A stretch of DNA of 64,000 nucleotides. Origin: Burhinus oedicnemus. Taxonomy: Eukaryota; Chordata; Aves; Charadriiformes; Burhinidae. The notes beneath the pieces are model-generated. The model was not told the DNA's origin and searched no databases. It worked only from the letters and a program-made list of their open reading frames with translations. A program made the translations under genes and the position numbers. Numbering within the stretch: the stretch's first letter is position 1; each line of letters opens with the position of its first letter. The stretch spans positions 1,832,923 through 1,896,922 of the forward strand of contig VFFE01009204.1 of NCBI GenBank assembly GCA_008921705.1, in the 5' to 3' direction. Positions 51,201-63,470 of the stretch are shown here, one piece after another.

Positions 51201-53549
51201 ATTACTGCAGATATTTCTGGCATCTTCCAACATTATCATTAGTGCATGAATATTTTTCTTTCATGCTCTAATCTAGCATAACTTTGTATTAGACTGAGCT
51301 AAGAGCAACACATTTCACTTACTCTCGTTTTCATTTTAAACATGCAGGCTTGAGCAGGGCAGAGTATCAAAACATTGACTATTTCTTTCCTTCCTTTTAC
51401 ATGTGAATAAACAAGATTCAGAATTCCTTCTGCTTTTTCTTACTTGCAACCCCTTTTTTCCCCTCTTTCTTTGGAATAATTCCTTCAGTGAAAAGGTACA
51501 AAGGCAGTTCTGTAAGTAGCACATTTTTATATGCTTGGTTTCCCAAGGCACTCTCTGTTTAAAGTCTGCTTAGTAGACCATACTGCTGATTTTTCATGTG
51601 TCAGTGGCACTAATATGTACTGCCTCCTCTACCTGGTCACATATTCTCACAAAACATCTAGAACTTAATGTATTTGAGACTTAAATCACCAGATTTGGTA
51701 GGAACTGGCTGATGCATTCAGCTACTAAGACAAAACTAACACAGTGATTGTGTGAGTTTCTTTCCTTGGGAAATACATCAGCAACTACAAATGTATGTTG
51801 GCCTCAAGTCTGGATGACTCTCACTTTTCACGTACCAAAGGTAAAAATATCCAGAATGTACACACACATGTACACACATACACAAAAGAAATTCTGCCTA
51901 CTGCCTTCCTTTACCTGACAGACCTGGAGCTGTGCACCCCAATCCTAGTCTGTTTTGTACCCCATCGCCTGGACCCTCCAGAGTTTACCACCAGTCAAAG
52001 GACCTCCATCAGGAAGCAGCAGGGATTCACAGCTCAGATACTGTGTCCGCCTCAGGTTAACAGCCAGCTAGTCTGCTTTGTTGCTAAGAAATTGATTATT
52101 CTTTTTCTGAGAAGACAGTGGATAACTGTAGATTCAAGCCATTATGTTGTTTTTAGTGTGGTTTACTGAGAAAACAAGAGACCACAGTGCCTTTCCACTC
52201 CCTAACAGTGGCCTACATAGTCCGTGTCCAGAGTGGTAGTGGTGTAGGCACCCAGCTGTCTCAGTAGATTGTGTTAGTTAACTGCTATGAGCATAAAACT
52301 GGCTTTAGCTCCCGTGCTTATAAGTCCTCCTCCCACTGTGCTCTGATTCTTCAGCTTTTTGGCATAACTTAGCATGACCTGCCAGATGGCTTGCTCACAA
52401 AGGGAATTTCCTCTGTATCTACAGACAGCTTCTGAGATTTTTCCAATGACAACCCTGTTTTAGTTCTGGATATTTCTGGGCCTTTCCAATTCACTTCTTA
52501 TGTATGCAAAAAACACTGCTAAAATGCACATCATCCTCATTCCTCCTCCCCCCAAATAAAATAAAATCCAATATTTTACAGCATTCAGGTTATATAAGCA
52601 AATTGTACAGTTTTCTGTTTTACAGTCAGGCAATATGAATTTCTTTTTAAAAGAATTACTCATCCCCTAAAAAACCCCAAAACCCACAGGTAATTTACAC
52701 TGAACTCCAGTTATCTACATTAGCAATTAAGGGCTGAGAAAACTTTGCTTACATTTAAGCCTGTTTCTTCAGAGAGAATTAAAACATTTTTTTCTAGCAA
52801 ACTTTAAGAGATCCTTTGACTGCTGCCATAATGTCTGCCTACAATTCCTTAGAACTCACTTCCCTCTAAAGACTCTTCCTCATTTACTTCTCTTTGAAAA
52901 GTTCCACTGTCCTTTTGTAGATGTTCCACTGGTTTTGTAGATGCTCTTTGATGTTTGGAAAGGGATGTCTGTAGTTTCTTGTGAGTATTCTTCTGGGACA
53001 CAGGGAATAATAACTTTGTACACTGCATTGTATTTGGAAGGCACTTCCCTTACAGTTGCTGTGCAGTTTGTGTTCAGTCTCAAAATATGGATTTTAAGCC
53101 GCTTAATTTTTTTCTTCTTTCATATATAATTACTTCAGATAGTTTATGCATGCTGATATCATTCACAACCTTATTGTTTACTTTAAAAAGCCCTTTCTTC
53201 TGAACATGTAGTTTTCAAATGTTCACACAAGATGAATGTGCACGTGGAAACAAGATATTAAGAAAATAACTGAAAGACAAAGAGGCAAGAGAGAATCCCC
53301 TTGAACATCCTAAAATTTTAATGTTTCCTTGGTTTAGTTCCCTAGTATCCCCAAGCTTTTCTATTCCTTGGGTTTCCATTCAAAGTTGCACTCCTTTTTT
53401 TTGGTAGAAACTAAATCAGGCTGCTCGAAAACCATGGGAGGAGCCAAAACCGTTTATTCTGCTGGCTCTTCTGCTCCACCAGATGAAGAAAAAAGAAGTT
53501 CCTTTTCCTGATGGAAGATACAAAATACTAGATTATAGTTTTTGATTGT
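48201..53549. other. AT-rich non-coding DNA left of the CR1
   Basis: No gene recognised. It holds a short tandem duplication at 49981-50012, a CA-rich patch near 51852-51885, and a 124-codon plus frame (51795-52169) without recognisable domains. Polypyrimidine and A-rich tracts are scattered through it. Confidence 0.45.
49981..50012 (+). repeat. 15-bp tandem duplication
   Basis: TTGGAATAGCTAAAC occurs twice head to tail (49981-49995, 49996-50010), with the next TT continuing the unit. It is a recent-looking slip duplication. Confidence 0.9.
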
Positions 53550-53550
53550 G

Positions 53551-54858
53551 GGAACCGCTCCAGTCTTCAAGAAGGGCAAGAAAGAGGACCCAGGGAATTA
53601 CAGGCCAGTTAGTCTCACCTCTGTCCCTGGGAAGGTTATGGAGTGACTCGTTCTGGATGCCATCTCCAAACACGTTGAAGAACAGGAAGTTATTGGAAGT
53701 GGTCAACATGGATTTACCAAGGGTAAAACATGCTTGACCAATCTGATATCCTTCTGTGATGTTATAAATGGTTGGCTGAATGACGGGAGACCAGCAGATG
53801 TCATCTACCTTGACTTCAGCAAGACTTTTGACACTGTCTCCCATAACATCCTCATTAGGAAGCTGAGGAAGTGTGGGCCAGATGAGGAGACAGTGAGGTG
53901 GATTGAGAGCTGGCTGTGTAACAGAACTCGGAGGGTTGTGATTAATGGAGCAGTGTCAAGTTGGAGGCCTGTAACCAGTGGTGTCCCCCAGGGGTCACTA
54001 CTCGGTCCAATCTTGTTCAATATATTCATCAATGACCTGGATGAGGGGACAGAGTGTATCCTCAGCAAGTTCGCTGATGATGCCAAACTGGGAGGGGTGG
54101 CTGACACTCCAGAGGGCCGTGCTGCCATCCAGCGTGACCTGGACAGGCTGGAGTGCTGGGCAGAGAAGAACCTCATGAGGTTCAACAAGAGCAAGTGTAG
54201 GGTCCTGCACCTGGGGAGGAAGAATGCCAGGCACCAATATAGGCTAGGGGTGGACCTGCTGGAAAGCAGCTCTGAGGAGAAGGCTCTGGGGGTCCTGGTA
54301 GATAGTAAATTATCCATGAGCCAGCAATGTGCCCTTGTCGACAGGAAGGCCAATGGAATCCTGGGCTGCATAGGGAAGAGTGTGGCCAGTAGGTCCAGGG
54401 AGGTCATTCTCCCCCTCTGCTCGGCACTGGTGAGGCCACAACTGCAATACTGTGTCCAGTTCTGGGCTCCCCAGCTCAAGCGGGACAGGGAACTACTGGA
54501 GAGAGTCCAGCATAGGGCAACAAAGATGACTGGGGGATTGGAGCACCTCCCTTATGAGGAAAGGCTGAGAGAGCTGGGACTCTTTAGCCTGGAGAAGAGA
54601 AGGCTGAGGGGAGACCTTATTCTTGCTTAGAAGTACCTAAAGGGTGGGTTGAAGGACGATGGAGCCAGACTCTTTTCAGTGGTTCCCAGTGACAGGACGA
54701 GGGGCAATGGGCACAAGCTGGAACATAGGAAGTTCCATTCAAACATAAGAAAAAACTTCTTTATGGTGAGGGTGACAGAGCACTGGAACAGGCTGCCCAG
54801 GGAGGTTGTGGAGTCCCCTTCTCTGGGATTGTCAAGACCCACCTGGATGCAGTCCTGA
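53551..54858 (+). pseudogene. CR1 ORF2 reverse-transcriptase remnant
   Basis: The frame reads from the truncation point with two in-frame stops: TGA at 53644-53646 and TAG at 54628-54630. The longest open part is 53734-54630 (298 codons). In that part, residues about 26-33 are the LDFSKTFD block with the first catalytic Asp, residues 83-95 the [13 protein letters not shown] block, and residues 113-116 FADD with the paired catalytic Asp residues. [14 protein letters not shown] block and the C-terminal '[15 protein letters not shown]' and '[11 protein letters not shown]' thumb-like segments follow. After the TAG the same frame continues as KYLKGG and '[20 protein letters not shown]' to a TGA at 54856-54858. 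A one-base deletion near 54830 shifts the final residues. The endonuclease domain and the start of the RT are missing, so the product cannot mobilise DNA. Overlapping frames on the minus strand (for example 224 codons) are shadows. Confidence 0.95.
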
Positions 54859-54936
54859 GTAATGTGCTCTAGGCATTCCTGCGTCAGCAGGGGAGTTGGA
54901 CTAGATGATCTCTGGAGGTCCCTTCCAACTCTGAAA

Positions 54937-54960
54937 ATTCCGTGATTCCATGGTTCCATC
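54937..54960 (+). repeat. CR1 3'-terminal octamer repeats
   Basis: ATTCCGTG, ATTCCATG and GTTCCATC follow each other; they are variants of the ATTCTATG-type octamers at CR1 3' ends that serve in reverse-transcriptase recognition of the template. Confidence 0.9.
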
Positions 54961-55674
54961 AATAAGTCATCTGAATGCAGTGGTCTGATGTTGTGACCAC
55001 ATTGAGCAATATCACAACTAGTAACAATATTATGAGGGAACAACACCTCAAAAAATATCCAAAAGATAGACTTGGAGTCCACTTCTTCTTTGATATGCTT
55101 GTAAACTTGCTGAAGCCCAATGATCTCTTCAAAAATTTCAAATTTGTCAATGGATATCTTCCAAGAGTACCATTATTTGCTTTCAAATTATTCCTTTGCA
55201 ATATATCTCATTGATCTTTCAGAAAATTCACATTTGATTTTGTTAGGCACATATTCTTTCAAGGAGAGATACATCATTAAATGATTGGGGGATGGGAGGG
55301 ACTGAAAACATAATTAATACTTAGATTGAAGTTCTGCAGCTCAACAGCACTGTCTGAATTATCTCCATTTTAGGCAATAATAATAATAATAATTAATCTC
55401 TAACCACAAATCTAGCAAGCAAAAATTGAAGTGGAAATTACTCTTTTAAGAAAAGTAGTAATAATAATGTCTGCCAGTCATAAACGAGGCTCAAAATCAC
55501 AAAAGTCAGACTGAGTTCTTAATCTTTAACTGTTAAGAGGCTACTATACAATTTCCTATAACGCTTTTTCACATATATTCATTTTTTTGTATTATCAAAC
55601 CATCATTCTACCTAAAGGAACCCACGTTTCCAAAATGAATACATAATGAGAGAAAATGAATACCAATTCCCAAA
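54961..55674. other. AT-rich non-coding DNA
   Basis: An (AATA/ATA)n-like patch at about 55374-55397 and no gene. Confidence 0.5.
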
Positions 55675-56127
55675 CTAAAATTGCACCTCAGGGATTAAAA
55701 TGACATGTTTGGCTATTCCATCTGAAAATGGTTGCTTCTTTGTCACCGTTTTCCTTGGCCCCCAAGGACCTAAATAGTTGATGTAGCAAAGACAGTTTGG
55801 TTTTACCTGCATTCTGCACAGTCTGTTGTATCCCTCTTCCAACTGTTGGGTCCCACCCATCAGGCTTCTTATTTCAAAAACATGGCTGGACCACTCTCTG
55901 GAAGGCACTGGTAAATAATATGAGGTTTCCCTTGCTTCAGGGAGTCCATTGGGAACATAAACCTTTTGCTCAAGGAACCGTGAATTTACCAGTGGGATAA
56001 AGGATAATCCTTTCTCTTTCCTCTCATGCAGGTACAGAACTGCTTCTTGGCCTTGACAAGGCCTGATGCATCCCTGGAATAACATCCAGGCTTTATTGCA
56101 ATTTGCAGGCTGTATGTCAGCCTTCAA
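55675..56127 (-). other. unexplained 150-codon frame
   Basis: In AT-rich surroundings a minus-strand frame stays open for 150 codons up to a TAG; its first ATG is about 14 codons in (W-M-L-F-Q). Composition looks balanced and protein-like rather than repetitive, with stretches such as FLEQKVYVPNGLPEARE and SREWSSHVFEIRSLMGG. Within it a CAG at about 56110 and a donor match at about 55810 (ATGCAG|GTAAAA) could bound a fully open exon of about 300 bp, though the pyrimidine tract before the acceptor is poor. I do not recognise the peptide and no catalytic or structural motif is evident. It could be an exon, an exonised or decayed gene, or chance. Confidence 0.2.
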
Positions 56128-57040
56128 TACAAAAATTTATACATTTTGGATTTAATTGTGTAAGCAACCATAAGACAGCAAAAACTTAGGATAATTCTGT
56201 CCACTCAATTCAGAATGGGATTTTTTTGCCCTAGACTCTTCAATTTAGAAACCTGTTTTTTCAGAATAAAGAAAAACGGCTGAAAGCAGTAAATATACCC
56301 AGAAGAAATGCAATTAGGAAAATGTTAGAAAGACAGAGTGATAGAAGCAGTTATTGTTTTTTGTACCTGAAGTATGCATTGTGGAAATGTGCTCCCTCGC
56401 CCATATATATAACTGTTCTTAACATAGGTACACAAATACCCAAATACATATGCACACGTAATTCACTTACAATATTAACATAAAAGAAAAAAATCCATTC
56501 TTCCTGACCCATTTTGAAAATTCTATGTTTCATGTGTACAACATTAAACAAAGCAAGAATGGTAAATAAGATTTGGGGTAGGGGAATAGGGATGAACTAA
56601 AAAGGAGTGTGCAAAAATAATTATGTCTGCATAAGCTTGGCAAACACATTTGCTTTTTCTGATCTAAAGAAACTCCACACATTAAAATGTGAACCATCAC
56701 AGAAGCACAGAAATAAATTATACATATGGCTGCTCTCTCTCTGTGAATATCCATATTTACATGCACAAAAGAACAGTCATCTGCTAACAAGAGTGCTTGT
56801 CATTTGTCTATCTGAAAAGCTTGTATATTCCTATCATGAGGAGTGAAGCTTATCTTGTAAGTTTGGGGACCAGCGATACATGAGCAAATTCGGCTCAGAA
56901 TCAGACGTGAGCCTGTCCTGCTGGAGCTCCAAGCCAAGCAGAAGTTGGATACCCCATTTGCTTCAGCTTCAATTTTGAAACAATATGTTCTGCTCTTCAA
57001 ACTTTACAAGCTACAAATCTTAACTTTGACCCCAGGCTTG
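56128..57040. other. AT-rich non-coding DNA
   Basis: Short frames only, none supported; a TATATATA-containing patch near 56403. Confidence 0.5.
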
Positions 57041-57770
57041 TTTGAAGGATATGCAAGCTGACCTCCTGTCCTCCTGCAAAAGACTTAGGAAGTGCTGTCA
57101 GGTTGCTCAGTCTAGACATGATGCTAAGAGCTCTTCTTTGGATCTGTCTTACTGAGTCTGATTTAACAGAAGAGCCCTTTTTTGAGTTTAGTATGTCAAT
57201 TAAAGTACATTAAGCGATAGCATCAGATTTGCCATATGTCTTTGATAAGTACCTAAGATGATGTTTGTTCTTCTAATGGCAGTATGACAGCTCTCAATAG
57301 GCATGCTGGGCTAATTCATCAAATGTGTCCTCCAGTTATGTCATAACAAACTAGTAAGCTTATAGAAGAATTTCTGGTCATTAATAATCCAGTGTATGAC
57401 CTTGATTTTAGCTAGAACGCTATTCCTTTTCTATTACTTTAGTGTGCAATGTATTCCAGATTATTTAATTTAATTTTCTAGCCCTCCTCTGCATTGCCAT
57501 TGCTTTCTCATTTTGCATCACTAGAATATTTTGTTAGTAAACAGCAATTTTTTGCCTTTATCAATCAAAAGATTAAGTATGATCAGACCAATAACTGCTG
57601 CTTAAATAATTTCATTTGTGACCATTTTACAGACTAATAGTTCTTCTTAGCACAACCTTCCATTTTCTACTCTGTGTGTCATTAACACTGTATCAAATGC
57701 ATTTTCCCCCAAATAATATTCATAACCTTTTCCTGTAACTAAAGAGAAACATTTTCTCCATGACTTGGAA
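57040..57770 (-). mobile_element. ancient CR1-type LINE relic, antisense
   Basis: Plus-strand phrases follow reverse-complemented CR1 ORF2 in order: 'AAGATGATGTTTGTTCTTCTAATGGCAGTATGACA' type text at 57256-57290, 'GTGCAATGTATTCCAG ... TTTAATTTTC' at 57443-57480, then 'TTATCAATCAAAAG' and 'CAGACCAATAACTG' at 57558-57600. These mirror CR1 segments reading like 'AGAATGATGTTTGCC', 'TTTGCATTTGTCC' and 'AATCATTTATGAA'. It is heavily mutated, with no frame left, and similar in age to the relic at 28.4-29.5 kb. Boundaries are approximate. Confidence 0.5.
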
Positions 57771-59110
57771 ATGCTTATAAACACTGCTGTATCTGGATAA
57801 CACTGTCCCAAGTTTAGTAATTATGTTTACATGCCCAGTTCAGGGGGAGGAGGGGAAGGGGAGGGGGAGCTTGGCAATGGTGGTGTTAATTAATGTTTGG
57901 ATTACACATAAACGGCACCTGTAAAAAATAAAATAAAATCTTCCACTCCATCTAAGAGTTTGAGGACTAGAGCCCATACCAAAGAGCACCCTAAAAATGG
58001 CACTATTCCAATTTTATTTTTGCAGTACTTCATAAATTTGAATCACGATGGTCAATTTGTTGCCTGCACAATCACAAATGAGACAAGATAAAAAAAGGCT
58101 TTTTGGAAAAAAAAAATCAGTATTTTCCTATATTCTTTATCAAATATGACATATCATAGCCTGACTCCTTGCAAAAATTCACAAATCATTATTATTGCTC
58201 TTACAGTAATCAATCCCAAGAAAGTGACACTGAAAAAATAAGAGGATTAGTTATAGCAGGAACAGGGCTAATAAAGTTTCCCCTCGTAGTTCTGTTATTG
58301 AACTTTACCTTTAATCATGTCTCATATTATTCCTCTGCCTGGCTTCTCACAAGTACAGGGAGACAAATCACCACAGACTCATGTTTAGGGCCCTCTAACA
58401 GATTTCTCTTGTGTTTTCATGAAACTCTGGAGTTCAGTCTTTAAAAAAAAAAAGTAATATATTAATCTGTTTTGCCAGCAAGCCTTACTACAAACCTAAA
58501 CTTGTGTCCCTGTTGAATACGTTACTCAGAATCCACATAGTTGACCTATGAACATAATATTTTACCAGTTCAGGATAGAAACATGCCAACTGACCCCCTC
58601 CAGACACTGACCTATATAGCATGTAAATGCAAATATTTTGTCCTGGTGGAATCCTCCATCTTATGCCAGGTCTTAGTTTTCCTATGTTTTCATAAACATA
58701 AGCTCTTACTACTTAATCCTTTCTTCGACTTACTTCATTGACCTTTTCTATAAATTGATCATCTTTCACAGTACTGCAGCATTAATTATTATACCTGCTT
58801 CTGCCCACTATGTCCAGAAAACAAAATACTATAGAAGACCTGGCTATAGCTTTCTAATTAAGATGGAATCAAGGATTTAGCCTCATTGTTATGTATGAAA
58901 AAGACAGCATGAGTGTTGCTGAGTGCAGAATGAATTTTCTGATAATTTGTATGTAAAGCCATTAATTAGTGTATGAGTAAAAATAATTAAAAATATTACC
59001 TTTAACACCTGCTGTACTTTACACCTTATATCAGCATCACAGGACAGATTCTTCAACACTTACTTCTTACTATGTCCCACCAAAATCATGCAGGAATTCT
59101 TTTTAAACAA
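57771..59110. other. AT-rich non-coding DNA
   Basis: Holds the G-run cluster at 57843-57867 and nothing else recognised. Confidence 0.5.
57843..57867 (+). other. G-quadruplex candidate
   Basis: Runs of five, four, four and five G are separated by loops of four, two and one nucleotides on the plus strand, satisfying the usual four-run G-quadruplex pattern in an otherwise AT-rich setting. Confidence 0.7.
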
Positions 59111-59111
59111 G

Positions 59112-59223
59112 TTTTCCCTTCCCTTCCCTTCCCTTCCCTTCCCTTCCCTTCCCTTCCCTTCCCTTCCCTTCCCTTCCCTTCCCTTCCCTTCCCTTCCCTT
59201 CCCTTCCCTTCCCTTCTTTTTTT
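59112..59223 (+). repeat. (TTCCC)n microsatellite in a 112-nt pure pyrimidine tract
   Basis: About 20 perfect TTCCC units (59114-59216) with no interruption, flanked by T runs that extend the pyrimidine tract to 112 nt. The purity implies recent expansion and high instability. The frame repeating LPFPS across it is translation of the repeat, not a gene. Confidence 0.98.
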
Positions 59224-61920
59224 GTGTGGCATTAGAAGGATTCTTTTGGCATACTAAATCGGTTTGACTATTTTGGTCTGTTAAGTATGTATTTCATGAA
59301 AGGTGCACCCTTTAAAATAATGGCAGAAGATTTGGCTGTTAAACAAGCAGCCAATTCTTCTATAAAATATTTTATTGTCCCCTGAGTAAAGTAATTAAGC
59401 CAACATCTCCACTGAATAAGGCAACAATCTCACAAACTCTGCAGCAATTTCACTCAAGTCACTTGAAGTGTCAAGAGCACCAGTTAGAAAAAATATTCCC
59501 TGAGGGCTAAAATCTCAGATATACTCAGGTATATGCTTATCTGAATATCAAGTTTCTACTACAGTCCGTATAATCAGCGCCACCTACTTCTGCTTGAAGT
59601 CATGTTTCTGCTGCCAGACGTATTCAAAGTCAGTACTGCCTTCAAGTCAGTAAGCTGCTCAGAGCTCAGCTCAACCTGAAGCTTAGACAATCCTCCAAAT
59701 CACTGTTGCCAGCGGCCTGAATCAATAGCAAGTATCAAATACACCTAAAAATAGAATCTTGCTAAAGCACTGCCGAACATCTGACTGTGTTACCCCAGAA
59801 AAGCTATATATCTAAAATATAATAGTTTTCCACTGTAATTGTGAAAACAAGGGAGGATTCCTGCTATGCCAAAGCTAGAAGACTGACAGACCTGTTCTTC
59901 CCCTGCAGTTCTACCCTGGCTTGCCTAAGGCAGTTGCCTTCTGAAAAATCTTGGCTAAGGCATGTACCTTGTGGCAACAAGACACCTAGGAATTGGGCAT
60001 TGCGAACCCAAAATGCCTTCAAGGACCTGGACATACAACATTATTTCCCCTAGATTTCTTGTTTTCTTCAGATATGTATTTCAGTGGATTTCTGAGCTTC
60101 GTCTGGGAGCACAGGAAATTACTTGGTCCATTGAAGTTTCTGATGCCGGAGACCTTCGTTACAACATGCTCCAAAATGTCATTCAGAAATAGGCTCTGTG
60201 ACCTCCACTGGTCATAGATCGCACTCTGCCTGACAAATGGAATAGCTACTTACTTGAAATGTTTTAAAAGTCTCTATCATTCTACTTGTTTTTGCAATTA
60301 AGGTACGTCTACAGATCTTTTGGTTCAAAGGTACTCCCCCTCTACCCAAATAAAAAACTTGTGTATCTGATGCTAAAACATACTGCAGGCTATTGTGGCA
60401 CTCCAGTTAGGTGAAGAGAACAGAGTAGACCTTTTTCACATTTATTGCTATTTGTTTGAAACTCTCCTGGTATTTTACAGGCAATAGAGAAAGTAATGAA
60501 CCTTATTTTCTGACAGATATGCAGTTTTAGGGGATTTGTTTAAAAGAAAGTTTTGTCCCTTGTAAAAGAAATTATAATCATACATCTTTTCTACTCTATT
60601 CTGGCTCTTGGTTCCAACATACGCAATGAAGAATCCAGATGTGGCAGAAACTTGCAAGTTACCAAAATTCTTCTTTTCATTTAAACCTTGCATTTTAATA
60701 CATCACCCCTTGATGAAACTCAGGAAGTGCTGGTCAATCCATAGATACATGATACTAAGCAGGAAACATTTTAGGAAATGCTATACACTAATAAAGTCAT
60801 GGGGTGTATGATTTTCCAGAAGATATTTGGATCAGAAAAAAATGCTGTTCTCCAAGCAAGTCTTAAAATAGTCTTAACTCGCCAGATGTCCTCCATGAAT
60901 CCTGGATATTTAAAACTCCTCTAGGAACCCAGGTTTTTTTTACTGGGAACCAGTTACATTACAGAGTAGAAAGCTAAATACCTGATAATTGTATCTTATC
61001 TGATTAAGCACCGTTGATCCATGGTTTTGTATCCCATTTTCAGTGTATAATATGATCAATGAATTCCTCTTTTAAAATTATTTGCAACTTTAACAATAAA
61101 TTGAAAAATACATTGCCTCAAAACTGTATGAAACTATATTTGTTTAAAGAGACAGAAAATATTAGAAGAGGGAGTGGAGGAGTGACAAAGTTGTCCAGGC
61201 ACAGTTCAGTTGTTAATGCTGTGTTTAATAGCACTTTCAGCTATTAAATTCTGGCAACCAAAGAGTCTACCTGTAAGTCAATTGTGATCTTTAATGTGAA
61301 CAAATATAAACAGGATGATGTCTAAGTTGAAAAGTAGATCAGTACTATTCACCTGGAGCTGGCAGAAAAAGGCATCAATAAATCTTATACCTCAGTTGAG
61401 TTAACATGATGCCTTTCTTTGTGTCAAAATGAAATGAGCTTTGTGAGCTACTTGGATTTTAAGGTATTTGGACATAAGCTTTGTTTCCCTGTTTTTGTTT
61501 TGTCCTCAGAAAAAGTTTTATTGTGTGTGTGAGTGTCTCCATACAAATTAAGTCAGGCAGAAAGTACAAATCAGTGACTTTGAAACAGCAGCAGTCTCTC
61601 CTGGAAACAACAGGACCTGGGGACATATAAGTCTCTAAAGACACACAGTCGTCTTCAAGCACTGCACAGAGTTCTTTAATGATTGTTCACTGGAGTTATA
61701 TACTGTTATCATATCATGATGACTCAAAAGAATGATTTGGTGAATGGAAGAGTAGACTCACTAAACAGACTGATAACGTCAGAAAATTGTAAGTTCCAAG
61801 GCAGAACATCTAAAATTTACTTGAAAGTTATTTGGCATGCTTCCTAGTACCATACGCTCATGTAGGATATTAAAGAAATTAAAACAGGGTAATTCATAAA
61901 ATAGACTGTGAGTTTAAAAA
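59224..61920. other. AT-rich non-coding DNA
   Basis: No gene recognised. Three overlapping plus frames of 70-76 codons at 59841-60217 are unsupported. A TACGTCTACAG phrase at 60304 resembles old hAT-type repeat text but is too short to call. Confidence 0.45.
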
Positions 61921-61923
61921 AAA

Positions 61924-62045
61924 AATCACAGAATGGTTGGGATTCTTGACATTATGAAATTGATGTAAGCTATTCCAACACAAGAACTGCCCCAAACCTT
62001 TCAAACTCAGGATGTGTTGTAGGTATTCCCAGAGCATCCAGTGAG
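61924..62045 (-). mobile_element. short CR1 3'-end fragment, antisense
   Basis: AATCACAGAATGGTTGGGATT at the left edge is very close to the familiar reversed start of bird CR1 elements; 'CTATTCCAACACAAGAACTGC' further on fits the next CR1 phrase (TAGTCCAACCCCCCTGC). Similarity then fades, so only about 120 bp of the 3' end is left. Confidence 0.45.
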
Positions 62046-63470
62046 ATTTTACCTTCTCAATAAATTAAAACACTATTAAAGCTGCACTAATTATCTGTAT
62101 GATTTCACTTGCACATGATTATACTCTTTAAAGCAAAATAGGAAAAAGGACACTTTGCTGTGTCAGGATAATAGTCTTCATTACACTCAACTCTAGTCCA
62201 ATTTTTCTTTTTCTTTTTTTTAATGGTGAAAGCTATAGCAATCTTTGCTAATGTTAATAGGCAGCGGAGAGACTTAAAATAAGCATGTACCCTAAGGATA
62301 TGCATTAAAGAACAAGCTCATGCATTTTTTACCCTGGAGGAGCTGTTAGGTTTGTGGGTCACTGATTCAGCAAGACTGGGATAGAAACAGATGACCTGAA
62401 CACTGACTCTTGCAATAACTAGAGAGAGGGAGGTTAAAGGGGAGATGGTTAACCTTTACAACACTAACTACTATATACAAATTGCTCTAACAAAACTCTG
62501 CTTCCTGAAGCTGATGGCATTCAGTGCCTTTCCCATACCAGGGCATTCTCCTTCCCTGAAAAGCTGGAATTTTGGTCTCTAGAAATGGCTCAGACCTATT
62601 TCCTTTTTTTTTTCTTTTTTTTTTTTTTAATGCCCAAAGGCTGGTTTAAAAGGCTAACAAGAGGGAACAACTGCCACATTGCTGCCAAGAATATTAATTG
62701 ACTATTTATGGTTGAAGTGAGCACTGGGGCCTTCATGTCCTGGGCATGCTTCCCACAGCTCGCTTCTGTTTCTGAGGGTAAGAGCAGGCTTTTACTCACA
62801 AGTGTTTCCATGACTTCTACAGATTCCAGTGAGGATAAAGTTAAAAGCATTTCTTTTTGCCCCCTTTTAAGTTAAGCTCCCTTTCCACTTGAGAAATTGA
62901 CTTTTCTTCCCTTGTCCATTAACTTCCTCAGGTTTCTGAAAAGACGCTGGCAAAAATATGACCACAAGCTCTCCTCATTCCCTTATGGCCTCACGTGATA
63001 TGTGAGAAAGTATATGGATGGTCTTGTGAGATATTCCTTCCTTAATAACTCTGCTTTGGGGGCAGACAGGCAATAAATAAAACTGAAATCTACCTATAGC
63101 TATTTTAGGTTCCTGGAGCCTCTAAATCAATACACATAATGGTCTGGACAATGCTTTTCAAGTACAACTGGATATTTAGTAATTATGATCTTCATTTTTT
63201 CAGAAGAGAAAAATGGCTGGAAAATGAATGAAATAAAAGCTTGCTGTCTTTTTCTGATCTTGACATCATAATACCAGGGGCGCTAAGTTACCTGTTCCAC
63301 AGTAGAAAATAGTGATTGGGGTAGCATTTTGGAAGTCCTCACCTTAGAAGTATTGAAGATCTCCCTAAAGAACCACGAGAACTGAGACTCAGAAACCCCT
63401 TGAGCATAGCCATCAGCAAATTATTTGTTGACAGAGCTTATACCTGAAACCTGGTTAAAAACCCCAAACA
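62046..63470. other. non-coding DNA
   Basis: Contains a T-rich tract at 62601-62630 and a TCACGTGA motif. A minus-strand frame of 84 codons that ends in poly-Lys comes from the T tract. A donor match on the minus strand near 63738 (TTAG|GTAAGTGG) lies just outside to the right and has no partner. Confidence 0.45.
62991..62998. promoter_or_regulatory. TCACGTGA palindromic E-box
   Basis: A perfect 8-bp palindrome of the type bound by MiT/TFE bHLH-zipper proteins. A single short motif far from a promoter; function is unknown. Confidence 0.2.

Larger units (their letters stand above)
53550..54960 (+). mobile_element. 5'-truncated CR1 LINE, plus orientation
   Basis: About 1.4 kb corresponds to the 3' third of a chicken-repeat-1 retrotransposon (full elements are about 4.5 kb). 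It starts abruptly inside the reverse-transcriptase coding part ('[18 protein letters not shown]') and ends after a short 3' UTR with the CR1 hallmark octamers ATTCCGTG and ATTCCATG (54937-54952) and a partial third. CR1 has no poly(A) tail and usually no clear target duplication; none was seen. The long frame that survives marks it as one of the younger insertions here. The truncation is the usual result of incomplete target-primed reverse transcription. Confidence 0.95.

Noticed and set aside
53805..54479. 224-codon minus frame across the CR1
   Set aside because: Antisense shadow of the reverse-transcriptase frame.
59072..59257. Frame with repeated LPFPS residues
   Set aside because: Direct translation of the (TTCCC)n microsatellite.
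62596..62850. 84-codon minus frame ending in poly-Lys
   Set aside because: The C-terminus is the T-rich tract; no family resemblance.
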